This document shows, one piece after another, positions 39,188-51,499 of a DNA stretch of 64,000 nt. Numbering within the stretch: position 1 is the first letter of the stretch; every line of letters begins with the position of its first letter. Under the pieces are notes generated by a model. The model made no database searches. It saw only the letters and a program-made list of their open reading frames with translations, and had not been told where the DNA came from. The DNA is taken from NCBI RefSeq assembly GCF_030272615.1, contig NC_081409.1, positions 26,421,406 through 26,485,405 on the forward strand, in the 5' to 3' direction. The stretch comes from Cryptomeria japonica (taxonomy: Eukaryota; Streptophyta; Pinopsida; Cupressales; Cupressaceae). The position numbers were made by a program, and so were the translations under genes.

Positions 39188-40688
39188 TGATGAATAATGA
39201 TGAACAATAAATACTCAATAGATACTGAGAGGGGGGTGTGAATCAGTATAGACAAAAACTTCTTCAACAATTTAAATTGCAAAGACTGCACTAACTAGTA
39301 AACAACATCACCGATCTAAATCAAGGCAATGCCGGTAAAACACAGTGACTATAAAAGTCATAAATCGGTAACACTTAGATATTCACAAAACCTAATATCT
39401 CATTTCCACTTCATCCATATGCTTAAAACCTAATATCTCATTTCCACTTCACCGATATGCTTAAACAAGTAATACATCAAAAATATAATGACCACTGGAT
39501 CAGCATGCATTACTGCTTAACAGAAAACACTAAAACATCACATGAAAAAGCATCACACATGACACACTTATTTTTCACGTGAAAACCCAACTGGGAAAAA
39601 CCATGGTGGGGATGAATACCCACAAGTTGTTCTTGAAATCTTCTGAAGTCCACTCTGTTAGGATCCTAGTCTGGTTAAAGACTTTACAACAGGTTCTGCT
39701 AGGAACCGATCCTACTAGAGATCACCCAGTTAAGGGATGACTACATACCAGGTTAAAGGTTAAAACCCTATCAAAGGTTACCTCACAAGAGGATTTGAAG
39801 AACTCAATGATTTTGAGTCACCCTATTAAAGGATTTACAAAAATCCTGTTAAAGCTACCTGGTAAATGGATTTTCCAACTGTTGAAATGATTAGAAGTCA
39901 ACAGGTAATACATTGATCTGATAACAACACTCAATGCTAAGACAGATCCACTTAAGTTCTTATACTTCTGCAATCACACTCTGCAGGTATCTACTCACTT
40001 CTCTAGTCTGGCAAGAATCAAGTATCTCTTCACTTGGATACACACATAACATTTGCCAACAACTTTTCAACAACAAATATCATCGACCTTATAGACAACA
40101 ATTAGGTCGGTAGCCAAAACCTAAAACCCTAAGCATCTAGATTATCAATACACTCGATCCAATCCTAACCATTTAATCACATTGCATAGAGTAAAACAAT
40201 CTTGAAAAAATCTCAAGACGTTCTCCATCGTCCGTTCTTCACCGCTTCTGGAAGCTGATAACCCATCACGCGCTCTCCACTGTTTACTAAGATTTTACAC
40301 ATTCCCGAGGTGGATAGAATCAATCTTCTTCATGCAATATCCTCAAGAAGATTTTTCATGTGCACAAGGCTAATGTGGCAACACGATCTCATCTTCATTT
40401 CAATGCTAACTCATCACAGAATATCATCAGTCAAATCACACATACTTGGAATGCATCAACCGGAAACCCTGAAGCTGAGACTACCAACTGGTAGTCATAA
40501 CAAATGAAACCTTGATACAAACTTTGCATATACCGGTTCACATTCCAACATACCACTTCACTTTCTGCATATACCGGTTCATTCCATCATACCAATTCAC
40601 ACTTCATCATACCGCTTCTCTTGCCAGTTTGCTTACTTTAATATACCAGTTCATACTTTAGCATATTGACATCAATGACATGCCAACA
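39188..40688 (-). repeat. 5-prime LTR (right) of the Copia element
   Basis: Begins TGATGAATAATGATGAAC and ends ATGCCAACA. It carries a local duplication of AAAACCTAATATCTCATTTC absent from the left copy, and many substitutions against it. Confidence 0.9.
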
Positions 40689-40820
40689 TAAACCTAATGA
40701 AGACAAAGTCAAGAAACCAAGTTGATAAAACAAAACATGTCAAAAGGAGGGAAACGGAGGGAAATCAAACTTCCAACCCACAGCTTTGTCATCCAAGCCT
40801 ATTCACAAGCCTAAACAGTC

Positions 40821-40950
40821 AAAAGCGTGTATCGGCCTTCTTTTGTATAAAGACCGCATATGAGTTTTTTTTATAAAACCGTGTACGAGGTGTTTTTTCA
40901 ATAAGAAGCGTGTACGCGGTTTTAAAGCTAAAACAACACGTACACGGTTC
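40821..40950. repeat. cluster 1 of the 13-bp GTACRCGGT motif
   Basis: Contains GCGTGTATCGGCC, ACCGCATATGAGT, CCGTGTACGAGGTG, GCGTGTACGCGGTT and CACGTACACGGTT within 130 bases. The same motif appears only at 45.3 and 54.2-54.4 kb. The cluster lies about 130 bases right of the Copia element's target duplication. Confidence 0.7.
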
Positions 40951-40979
40951 TTCCTGTGATACTCCATCATAAAAATATT

Positions 40980-41270
40980 AATATGTGTGTTTAAAATGTG
41001 TGTGTGCATACATATATGTAAATGTATAATATGTAAAATATGTAGATATTGTAAGTATATATAATATGTGTATGTCATATGTATGTATATGTATATAATA
41101 TGTGTATGACGTATGTATACATATATGTATGTTTATAATATATACATGTACAATATATATAATATGTATGTATGTGTATTGCCTTTTGATAAATTATGTG
41201 TATTATATGTATATGTGTATGTACATGTACATGTATATTTATATATATTGTCTTTTGCTATCATATTGTA
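40980..41270. repeat. TATG/TGTA-rich microsatellite
   Basis: Irregular (TATG)n, (TGTATA)n and (ACATGT)n runs. All open frames here are artefacts of low complexity. Confidence 0.8.
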
Positions 41271-41309
41271 CATTGTATTCCTCTCTCTCTTTCTCAGGGC
41301 CTCTCATAA

Positions 41310-41619
41310 CACCTAATGACATCATGTAAGGTCCCTTAGCACACGTATGACCCCTTAAGACCATATGATGTCCTAAAGGGTTAGATGATGTCCTAAGGGG
41401 TCAGATGATGTTCTAACACACGTGGAGACCCATTATGACCCCAATGATGCCATATGACCTCTTCGAACCATGTATAATATCTCGAGGGGTCAATTGGTGT
41501 CTTAAGGGGTCATATGGTGTTTTAACACATGTTTGGCTTAATTAGGACCCCATGTGACCCCTAATGACATCATGTGACATCTCTTCCTCTCCCCCCATTT
41601 TCCTCCCTCCCTTCTTCCC

Positions 41620-41684
<65 letters not shown>

Positions 41685-41905
41685 CCTTAGGACCCCACAT
41701 AACATCACATGACCTTTTAGGAGCATATCATCTCCTAAGGGGTCATACAATGTCTTGAGGTGGCAAGATGAACCATTATTAAAATATAAAAAGCAGTGCC
41801 AATACTGCTTTTAATATTCGACACCTAAGGGGTCATATGGTGTCCTAAGCAATCATAGGATACCATATGACCCCTTATGAAACTATTGTACCTTATGAAC
41901 CATTC
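41310..41905. repeat. CATATGACCCCTTAGGACACC repeats with internal (TC)n
   Basis: The phrases GGGGTCATATGGTGTCCTAAG and its inverse CACCATATGACCCCTTAG recur about a dozen times in both orientations (for example 41,360, 41,393, 41,445, 41,498, 41,738, 41,828 and 41,866). A pure (TC)n of about 60 bases occupies 41,623-41,682. Related phrases return at 44,905-44,985. Confidence 0.75.
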
Positions 41906-42029
41906 ATTATAGATCCCCTTTAGCTCATCAATTTATAAGTAGGAGGTCTTTTCCATAGCAAGTCAAACTATGATATTGCTATCAGGGCTCAAAATATACA
42001 CAGTTGAACCTTGATAGCAATATCATAGT

Positions 42030-43335
42030 TTGACTTGAACCCTATCTCTCCCTCTCTCTCCTTCTCTCTCCATTCCTCTCCTTATTATCCTCTATTCTTC
42101 TCCCTCCCTCTCTATCTCTCCCTCCATATTTCTCACTTATAAACACACATTATCCTTATTTCTCCCTCCCTATCGCTACCTCTCTATCCCTCTATACCTC
42201 TCTTTATTTCTTTTCTTTCTCACTATTTCCCTTTATCTTTATCTCCATATTTCTCCCTCACCCTCTCCCCCTTCATTTATATATATCATTATCTCTACCT
42301 CTCTCTTTTAATCACTCCATCTCTCTTACTCTATATCTCTCTCTCTCCCCCCATCCCTCTAATTTTGTATATCCCCTTGTATCTATATTAGCCTCTCTCC
42401 CTCTCCCTCTAACTGTTTAGATCTTCCTCTATCTATATCACTCTCTCTCTAAGGTCTCTATTATTGATTTGCCTATCTGTGTCTCCCCCTCTCACTCATA
42501 TTCTCTCCATCTCTATATCACCATCTATCTGAATTTATCCCTGAGCTCCTTCTCCCTCTATAAATTGATCTATCACTCCCTCTCTACCCCCTCTTCTTAT
42601 CTCCATCTCTCTATCCCCATATTATCTCTATCTCTCTCTATCCCATTCATGTTCTCTTTCTCCCTCCTCTATTTATCTCTCTCTCCTGCCCTCTCTCCCC
42701 TTCATCTCCCTACATTTCTCCCCCTTCTCTATCTTCCCTCCTTCCATATTTATTTGTCCATCTATACTTCTCTTTGTTTATCTATCTTTATATTTGTATC
42801 TCTCCCTTTCCCCCTCTATATATCTCTTTATCAATTTATCTCACCCTCTATATATCTTTCTTCAAATCTCCCTCTCCCTCTTCCTCTATATCTCTCTATC
42901 TCTTATTTCCATATCTCTCTCTATCGTTAGCTCTCCCTCTTCCTAGACCTCTATATCTCTATCTATTTGCTTCTCTATATTTATTTCTCTATATTTCTCC
43001 TTCCATTTATTCCTCTATCTCTATCTAATTATCTCTATGTCTCTCTATACCCCTATATTTCTTTCTCTCTCTACCTCTCTCTACATCACTTCCTATCTCT
43101 ATGTGTATCTTTTTATATGTCCCTCTCTCACTATTGCCCTCTCTCTCACTCTATATATATTTATATATTCTATCTTGTCTCCCTCTCCTTATCTCTCCCT
43201 CTCCTTCCACTTATCCACCTCAATCTCTATCTTCGTCTTTATCTCTATCTCTTTACCCCTCCCTCTCTATCAATCTCCCCCCTTTATCTCTTCCTCTTTC
43301 AATATGTATCTCTCTCTCACTCTCATCCCTCTCTA
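42030..43335. repeat. long polypyrimidine tract, CTCTCCCTCTAT-type
   Basis: About 1.3 kb consisting almost only of C and T with sporadic A (CTCTCTCCCTCTCTATCTC and similar). Long Ser/Leu/Tyr-rich open frames here are by-products of the repeat and not genes. Confidence 0.85.
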
Positions 43336-44070
43336 TTTCAAATTATATAAGATGAGCCTATTAGTAGCGGAGCTTGATTGTCATCCTATTTCTAAGGTTT
43401 TGTTTTAGTATTGTTTGGACATATATAAGTGGATGCATAGTTTATTTGAAGCTATTACTTCACAAAGATATTTTTTGCACATACAACATCATTTGCTAAA
43501 TGATGTGTCAATTGACCTCATGCACTACACAAACATATAAAAAAAATACACCAAGATTTATCCTTAGAATTGAACTTCACAATTATTTGGCATACCCAGT
43601 GCACACCAAGGTGTGATTGGTGGTTATAAACTAGAATAAATGATTCAATCATCTTCCTCTGTCTTGCAAACAATCATTAACTTTTCTTCAGGAGAGTCAT
43701 TGCAACCTATGTTTAATTTTGTACGCTCATGTATTAAATCAAACATCAAATCTATTGAAATTTCTTTCATTAAAGTTTAGTTACCATTAATAAAATATCT
43801 ATACACGTCTTTTAAGAACTCTTATTTATTTGACGTGACTGCAAAAAAGTGAGAATATTTATTTGACATGACTGCAAAAATGTGAGAATATTTATTTGAG
43901 AGCATATCAATCAATCTTATTGCATAATCTAATAAGACAGTTAAACGTAATGGAATTGATTTCCTTGGTATGGCTATAAATTGTCACCCAAACTGTGAGT
44001 TGGAAACCACTTCGTCGTGCAGCTCTTGGTTTTCTGAGAATTGCAAGGGAACAAATTAGAAATAAAATAT
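43336..44070. other. intergenic between pyrimidine tract and unknown pseudogene
   Basis: AT-rich. A duplicated phrase GACTGCAAAAAxGTGAGAAT with ATTTATTTGA occurs at about 43,838 and 43,870. No gene recognised. Confidence 0.45.
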
Positions 44071-44074
44071 GTGC

Positions 44075-44752
44075 ATTATGAAAGACTACCCAAAGCCCAC
44101 TACAGGAGGAGTGTGGTGGCGGGATGATGCACAATGGGTTTTATACCAGGATTAGAATGCTAAGTCTATCAAGGAAAGCATAGCCTCTAGAGCTCTAACT
44201 GTGGATCTTGGGATTATTAGGTCTGATGTTTATCCAAATGTTGACCACTACATGACAAACCTAATTTCAATGCAATAATATAATGTAACGTCAGGTTATA
44301 GGAGAGACATTCATCTGGTTGAACAAGACGATAAATCATCTTCAGAAGATAAAATGACAGAGACTGTCTACGAAACCTCGGAGACACAATTTACTTTTGC
44401 AAACTTTCTCTTTTGATTGTTATCATGTAAGAAAATTCATTGATGAATAATGTGTTTGTGCATTGAATAGGAAGAAGAAGGGTCTAAAGTTGAGCCACAG
44501 GTGCATTACCATGACAAACAAGGAAATCTACAACAATATTCTTCTCAAATGGCTAGACAAATCATAGGAGCTCTTGCACAGATGAAAATAAAATTGGTTG
44601 TCGACATTGATACCCAATTTAGTGTAGATATTGGAAAAATTAAATACATGGATAAGCAATCTGGTAAATGTATGGATATAATTGTGGAGGTTCCAATGCC
44701 TTGGGCTCATTTTTCTCCAAAATCTTTTCATCATAAGCAGGTCAACTGCTAA
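44075..44752 (+). pseudogene. unrecognised coding relic
   Basis: One plus-strand reading gives coherent protein-like text across several stops: MKDYPKPTTGGVWWRDDAQW, then SIKESIASRALTVDLGIIRS, VYPNVDHYMTN, EDKMTETVYETSETQFTF and finally an 83-codon open piece (44,501-44,752) with QYSSQMARQIIGALAQMKI. I do not recognise the family. The text has normal amino-acid composition and a possible intron near 44,410-44,470. It sits between two polypyrimidine tracts flanked by the same CATATGACCCC repeats, so it may be cargo of a repeat element. Confidence 0.35.
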
Positions 44753-44904
44753 CTTTCTTCTTCTAAATTGGATAAGAATACAAAATAAGTTAACAATTAT
44801 CCTTGATCTCTATTTAAGGGATATCCCTAATCATTTTTTCTTTGTGGAATCCCCCAATGGGTAGATTTTGTTTGTAGATTTTATCAGTTGTGCTGGAGGA
44901 ACTC

Positions 44905-45295
44905 AATGATCATAGGACACCATATGACCCCTTAGAACACCATACGACCCATAACAACACCATATGGTGTCTTAAGGGGTATATCTCTCCCTCTCCCTCA
45001 CTCTCTCTCCCACTCTCCCTCCCACTCCCTCCCCCCCTCTCTCTCTCCCTTTTCCATCCTCTCTCCCTTTTCTATCCTCTCTTTGCCCCCCTCTCTCTTT
45101 CCCCCTCTCTATTTCCCTCCCTCTCCCTCCCTCCCTCCCTCTCCCTCCCTCCATTTTCCATCCTCTCTCCCCCTCTCTATCTCTCCCCCTCTTTCCCCCT
45201 CTCCCTCACTCTCTCTCCACCTCTCCCCCTCTCCCTCCCACTCCCTCCCCCTCGCCCTCTCCCTCCCACTCCCTCCCTCTCCTTCACATTTTCTT
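44905..45295. repeat. CATATGACCCC repeat followed by a second polypyrimidine tract
   Basis: GACACCATATGACCCCTTAG, CACCATACGACCC and CACCATATGGTGTCTTAAGG lead directly into 310 bases of CTCTCCCTCCCT-type sequence (44,980-45,290). This repeats the layout seen at 41.3-43.3 kb. Confidence 0.8.
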
Positions 45296-45304
45296 TACTA
45301 CAAG

Positions 45305-45405
45305 AAGCACGTACGGGGTGTTGGGAATATTAACATTGGCCTACTGAACATTTTTAGGGATAAAAGCGCGTACAAGGTTACTAAAAATACCGCATACACG
45401 GTTCT
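45305..45405. repeat. cluster 2 of the 13-bp GTACRCGGT motif
   Basis: GCACGTACGGGGTG (about 45,307), GCGCGTACAAGGTT (about 45,366) and CGCATACACGGTT (about 45,391) directly follow the pyrimidine tract and precede the transposase-like gene by about 320 bases. Confidence 0.7.
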
Positions 45406-45720
45406 GGGATATACTTTTAGTTGCCCAACAGCCTCAACGATCTCAAAAGAAGTTTTTGAGTTCGTTGAAGGCCCCACTACAACTATTATTGCGCTTCTGT
45501 GACTGTTTTATACCTTGAAGTAATTGATTTTTTTATTTTGCATGATTTCAAATGATTGAATTGTTGTTCTTATTAGTTTGGTCAATTTTATTGTGATTGT
45601 TTAATAGTTTTGATTCAAAAAATTAAGATAATGCTCAATTTTATGGTTATTTGATTGTTTAAAAACTTATGTTTACATATACATGTAAAATGATTCTATT
45701 TAGGACAACCAGTATTAACG

Positions 45721-48592
45721 ATGGGAAAGAACAAGCGAGGAATGATGGAACAACGAGAGGCTAAAAAGGAAAGACAAAGGCATCATATGAAGAAATTATG
45801 TGACATGAGAACAATGGGACAAGAAGGTACATCATCCTCAACATCTCAATTCGATTTACCAAATGAACATAATGCACCTAATGCAATTGAAGAAGGGACA
45901 TTTGATTTACCATATAAACCTAATGCAATTGAAGACGAGACCACATTGAATAATTAATTAAATGATGAACATACACCGTCTCTATTTGATGAATTGAATG
46001 TACCCAATGCATGCAATGCATCAATGTTAACACCTCCTAGAATCATTCGTAGGAAACCAAAGTATCTAATTGACATCGATGAGAATATTTTGAAGCCAAT
46101 GCCCAATAAAATTAATGAACAAACTTGTAGGAGAATGGTTAAAAGAATATGGAAAAACTATTTTGAAAACTTAAATCAAACTGCAAGATGCCAATTAATT
46201 GTTGAAATGATTAAAAATTTGGTTTTTAGAGAGACAGTGAGAATTCTAGGCCTAAGATCATTCGAAAGAACTATTGTGAGAAATCTATTTGATGCATATC
46301 AAGATATTGGTTCAAAATCATGTACTAAAGATTCTAATGTTACTCGACGTGTCATTACATCAACCATAATGAGCAAGAAAATAAAATAAAAATTGTTTGA
46401 TAAGCAAAACAAGTAAGTCATTAAACATTAGTAGAGAAACATTACGTAAAGCATTAGAGAGGCAGGATCAACTAGAGGATCCTAATAATAATTCTCTTTG
46501 GGTGTTCTCGGGTAGACTACCACGCAAAGCCAAGGTTGTTGTTGATGCACTAAGAACATTAATTGAAATTTTTTGGCATGACAACACAAGGTTTTCGCCT
46601 AACCAAAAGAGATGTTGTTAGAAGGCCAATCAGATCTAGTAATCGTGAGCCACATGCCAAACACTATTTGGATATGACTCAAACAAAATTTTATGAAAGA
46701 TTCCTTGAAAAGTTTCCTCAAAGAAGAATTAGTCAAAGATTTTTTGAAATGGGAAAGCCTTTCTATGTTAATATTAATCATGTACGCACCACGTGTTGTT
46801 GTAGGATGCATATTGAATTTTCCATGCACTATGATATTTATCATCATATATGTTGTACTTTGCACACTAACGATGTTTTGCAGGAATGCAATATACAACC
46901 ACCTCCTAAGTCACCAAGAGAATTTATTTCAAGTGTGTTATGTAAAAGAGATGATGGTTGCATTTATTATAAGATGATGTGTTTGAAAGGTTCTTGTGCT
47001 ACATGTGGCGGTTTGCAACATTTGCCAAGATGTCTACATTTGGATAGCACACATGAAATTGGTAAGAAACTAGTATCTTTTGGAAAGTACAAGGCAATGA
47101 CATATGGAGTTGAAGATGGAAAAGATTTTATGAGAATGTTTCTAGAGAAACTAGTTTATGATTACATAATGCATACACATAGAGCTCAGTGGTTACATGA
47201 GCGATTCAATTTATGCAAGGACACATTTCCTCTTGGTACCATTGTCTCTATAGTTGATTTTGCTGAAAATTATACACTACAACCTCAAAATGAAGTGCAA
47301 TCTATGTATTACCATTCTACACAAGTTTCTATTTTTGTACACATATCATTCATGTATGCAGATGATAGCATAGAGGAGGATAGAAAGGTTGTAAGAGAGT
47401 ATTACTTCTACATAAGTGACAATCGTACACATTCGTCAGAGTTTGTGCAAGGATGCTTTAAATTTTTCTATGATAGTTTAAGGGAAAGGAACATACGATA
47501 CAACCAACACTTAATATGGTCACATAATTGCACCTCACAATTCAAGAATGCAAAGATGTTCTATTGGTTGAGTAGGATGCATGTGACAAGCGGTGTACAA
47601 TATTTTTGGAATTTCACTAAGGTTGGACATGGAAAGGGAGAGCATGATGGTGCAGGAGCATGCACAAAAAGAGCCCTAGCTAGAGAAGAATTGAAGTACG
47701 AAGGTGGTGCTAAGTTGACAGATGCAACAACAATTGTGCGATGGTGTAACTTTACAATGGGACCAGGTAATGCAGGTACGTCAATGGTTCATAGATATTT
47801 TTGGTTGCTCATTGAATCTGACATTGAAAACTATCACTTAGATTGTTCTATAGTTGCAGGATCTAGTGACATGCACTCATTTCAAAGTTAAAATGCAAGT
47901 TCATTGATAATTTATACTAGACATATTGTATGTTTTTTCTCTTCATGTATGTATTTTTTGTGGGAAGAATGTGAATCACAAGAGTGGGTTGACAAATGGT
48001 CTTGTAGACCGTTGGTTCCCATTGATACCTATCAAATTCTAGAGCATTGCAGTTGAACCAGATGGAAGCATCAATTGATTTCAATCATGTATCCGACCTA
48101 CTGGAACCCGGTGATTTTTTGGGTAAATTTTATTGCGGGAATTTTTTTTGGCTCATTTTGTTACATCAAACATTATTTTTGGTATTTAATTTCATTCTAT
48201 AATATGCAGGTCATGTGTACGTAGTTGTTGCAGAAGAGAACAATGAAGAAGGAACGAATTACTTTTTGTGTCGTATTGAGCCTAAGAGAAAATTCACAAC
48301 CACAATCATTGATGGAGAGGGTATTGAGTATCCAATTGGGTCTGTTGTCGTGACAGGCACATGGCTTAGGAGATACCCTATCAAGAATTTTGATGTTTGG
48401 TTGTTCGAGGACTTTGAAACACACATACATATTCTTCATTTCTCCAACCTTGTTGTTGAAACAAATATTCTATTGATTAAGTATCGTGGTAGACCTCATA
48501 ACAAAATTTTATGGAAATTTCTTGAATCTGACCACGAGGCATTACTTGACACAATATGGGTTAGAGACAATCCAAAAGGCTCACTTGATTGA
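45721..48592 (+). pseudogene. transposase-like gene with VDFAENY and GHGKGxxDG motifs
   Basis: The start is set at ATG 45,721 (MGKNKRGMMEQREAKKERQR, a basic N-terminus). The frame runs through one TAA at 45,955 to 46,389, changes frame near 46,390 and again near 46,615, and then is open to 47,891. A later exon (48,210-48,592; acceptor ATGCAG|GT) gives YVVVAEENNEEGTNYFLCRI, with a small exon before it near 48,060-48,120 (DFNHVSDLLEPGDF). The core carries TCCCRMHIE, a Cys cluster CLKGSCATCGG, IVDFAENY (about residue 228 of the long frame), SDNRTHSSEFVQ, WSHNCTSQFKN and KVGHGKGEHDGAGACTKRAL (about 353-372). I remember this D...HGKGxxDGxGxxxKR pattern from unnamed transposon-associated proteins in plants and animals, probably with an RNase H-like DDE fold. 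Relatives usually have SDG where this has SHN, so a catalytic acid may be lost. One stop and two frameshifts suggest a recently inactivated copy. Confidence 0.6.
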
Positions 48593-49106
48593 TTCTACAG
48601 TTCAGGGTACAATGATTTTGAGAATTTCGCATATATCATTGATGAATTGTTCTATATTCATTTTTTGTATATTTAAATGGCAATGACATGATTCGCACAT
48701 ATTTAAATGTCAAATTTTGTAAAAAATCCCATGAGATGATTTGTAACATATTTTTTGTATATTTAAATAGTCAAGAGCTGATTTGTCCATATTTAGAGGC
48801 AAATTTTTGAATATATGTGACTATGTTTTGTGACTATTTTTTGAATATATGTGTCTATGTTTTAAATATCTTAAGGCTTTTGAGTTTATGTGATGTGATA
48901 AGGTCAATCATGACCATTCTTGATTATATCTTAAGGGTTTTGAGTTTATGTGATGTATGCAATAATCATGGAGATTTGTGTTGTACATTGTATAATCATG
49001 GAGAATTATTTGGGTCATTATTGGGTCATGGGAGTCATCGATTGAGTATAGATACAATTTGAGAAAAAATTATCATTATTGTCAAAAACGTTGTCAAGCA
49101 ACTTCC

Positions 49107-50694
49107 AGATTGTGTCAGTAGGGTATGGCTCTCAACATTTTGATGCTTTGGGAGGCAGAACAGGAGCATGCCTAGCGTAAAAATTTCCACTCAGATGTGC
49201 TCATGATTTTGGTTTGTTCCCACCATGGATGAAATCAATTCTAGCCTATCTTGCAACTTTGCATTGCATACGACTAATAGTTTTTGTAGTAGGTGAAAAA
49301 ATGCTACCATTTGAAAATGACTCTAAGTCGTCAAAAACTGAGATAGGCCATTGTAGAAGAGCCTCATGTGACCCTACAGGTTCAAATGGATCAACCATAT
49401 GTGTCCTGGATTGAGAGAAACAGTCCCTCAAAGTTTGACAATTTTTTGGACTTAGGGCACTTGAGAGATCGCTTCGATAGGGTATGGCTCTCGACATTCT
49501 GATGCTTTGGGAGGCACAATAAGAGAATTCATAGCATAAAACTTCCCACTTGGATGCGCTCATAATGTTGGTTTGTGCCCACGAGGATGGAATCAATTCT
49601 AGCCTATCTTGCAACGTTGCATTGCATACGACTGACGGTTTTTGCAGCACGCGAAAAAATGCTACCATTTGAAAATGGCTTTGAGTCATCAGAAACCAAG
49701 TTAGGCCATTATAGAAGAGTCTCACATGAACCTACAGGTTCAAACGGATCGATCTTATGTGTCTAGGATTGAGAGAAACATTCTATCAAAGTTTGACAAT
49801 TTTTTGGACTCGGGGCACTTGAGAGATCGCATCGGTAGGGTATCACTCTCGATGTTCCGGTGCTTTGGGAGGCACAACAGGAGCATTCCTTGAGTAAAAA
49901 TTCCCACTTGGAGGTTCTTGTGATGTTGGTTTGTGCCCACAACGGACGAAATCAATTATGGCCTATCTTGCAACTTTGCATTGCATGTGATTGACGACTT
50001 TTGCAGCAAGCAAAAAAATGCTACCATTTGAAAATGGCTTTGAGTCAGCAGAAACTGAGATAGGCCATTATAAAAGAGTCTCACATGACCCTACAGGTTC
50101 AAACAGATTGATCATATGTGTCCTGGATTGAGAGAAACATTATGTCAAAGTTTGACAATTTTTTGGACTCAGGGCACTTGAGAGATCGTGTTGGTAGGGT
50201 ATGGCTCTCGACGTTCTGGCGCTTTGGGAGGCACAAAAGGAGAATTCCTAGCGTAAAACTTCCCAATCGGAGGTTCTTGTGATGTTGGTTTGTGCCTAAA
50301 ACTAATGAAATCAATTCTAGCCTATCTTGTAACTTTGCATTGCATGTGACTGACAGTTTTTGTAGGAGGGGAGAAAATGCTACCATTTGAAAATGGCTCT
50401 AAGTCATCAGAAATTGAGATAGGCCATTGTAGAAGAGCCTCACGTGACCCTACAAGTTCAAATATATTGATCATATGTGTCTTGGATTAAGAAAAATAGT
50501 TAGTCAAAGTTTGACAATTTTTTGGACTCAGGGCATTTGAGAGATCGCATCAATAGGGTATGGTTCTCAACATTCTAGTGCTTTGGGAGGCACACTAGGA
50601 GCATGTCTAACATAAACCTACCCACTCGGAGGTTCTCATGTTGTTGGCTTGTTCCCACAATGAACATAATCAATTCTAGCCTACCTTGTAACTT
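49107..50694. repeat. tandem array, unit about 359 bp, about 4.4 copies
   Basis: The marker GGGTATGGCTCTCGAC recurs at 49,121, 49,480, 49,838, 50,197 and 50,556, giving spacings of 359, 358, 359 and 359. Each unit also contains GCTTTGGGAGGCACA, GGTTTGTGCCCAC, TCAATTCTAGCCTATCTTGC, AATGCTACCATTTGAAAATG and AGTTTGACAATTTTTTGGAC. Copies differ by roughly one base in ten. The open frames seen in units are not conserved across copies. The array lies between the two genes of the candidate transposon. Confidence 0.93.
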
Positions 50695-51495
50695 TGACAA
50701 CTTTGACAAGAACTGAACAACGTTCATCTTCTCACTTTCACAAATGAACAAATTTTACGTCTTTTATCCAAATTACCCCAAACTTTCACAAATGACTTCA
50801 AATGACCATTAATAGTCCCAAATCACCTTATTTAGATAAAACAATGGAGAACAATACAAAAACTGAAATTTGACCATTGTGAGCATGAGGGTGCTATCGC
50901 ACCACTCACATTGACAATTATAAACAAAAAGAATCAAAAGCATCCAGTGATCATTAACATGGATCAAATCTAACCATTACCATTGAATTTCATTTTCATT
51001 GAGACAAGGAGTTTTGTAGGGTTAATTCAATATTTTAGAAAGTTTATCAAATCATATTCCACGATTGCAATGCTTTATATCATAGATTTTTGTTGTTTAT
51101 ATTCATATTGTTACATTGGCAAATATTCATTTAACTTTATAAAAGGGCAGCCACCAAATACAATGATCAACAATAATCATTTAACCTTATCAATAATTAT
51201 TTAATCATTTATATATATATATATATATCAAAATGCACAATAATCAACACAATGAACAAATTTCGTGTGTATCAAAAATGCCTATCAATATCGACGAAAT
51301 GCACAATAATGAATACAATACACATTTATTGGATCGAATATCAACATTTATATATATCAAAAAAGGCATGTATGCCAAGTCAATACAAGTTTTACAAAAA
51401 TGTGGCATATGCCATGTCCAAATCGATATACAATAAAAATGTAGAATATATCTACATGTATTGGTCATTCAATGACCACAGCTAACAATATATGA
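50695..51495. other. spacer with an (AT)n microsatellite
   Basis: No gene recognised. A pure (AT)n lies at 51,210-51,228. Overlapping short frames at 51,233-51,485 look like chance. Confidence 0.5.
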
Positions 51496-51499
51496 TCCT

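Larger units (their letters stand above)
33269..40688 (-). mobile_element. full-length Copia retrotransposon (7.4 kb), inactive
   Basis: Two LTRs of about 1.5 kb flank a 4.4-kb interior. The target duplication TAAAC is exact (33,264-33,268 and 40,689-40,693). Gag, protease, integrase, reverse transcriptase and RNase H follow in the Copia order on the minus strand. A tRNA-Met primer site lies inside the right LTR and a purine tract (AAAGGGGGAGAT) inside the left. Several stops and clear LTR divergence show that it is older than the element at 15-20 kb. Confidence 0.93.

Noticed and set aside
42469-43408. Long Ser/Leu/Tyr/Pro-rich frames
   Set aside because: Translation of a polypyrimidine repeat. 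Several frames are open at once.
44890-45502. 147-codon and 139-codon frames
   Set aside because: Mostly Ser/Leu/Pro from the CTCTCCCTCC repeat.
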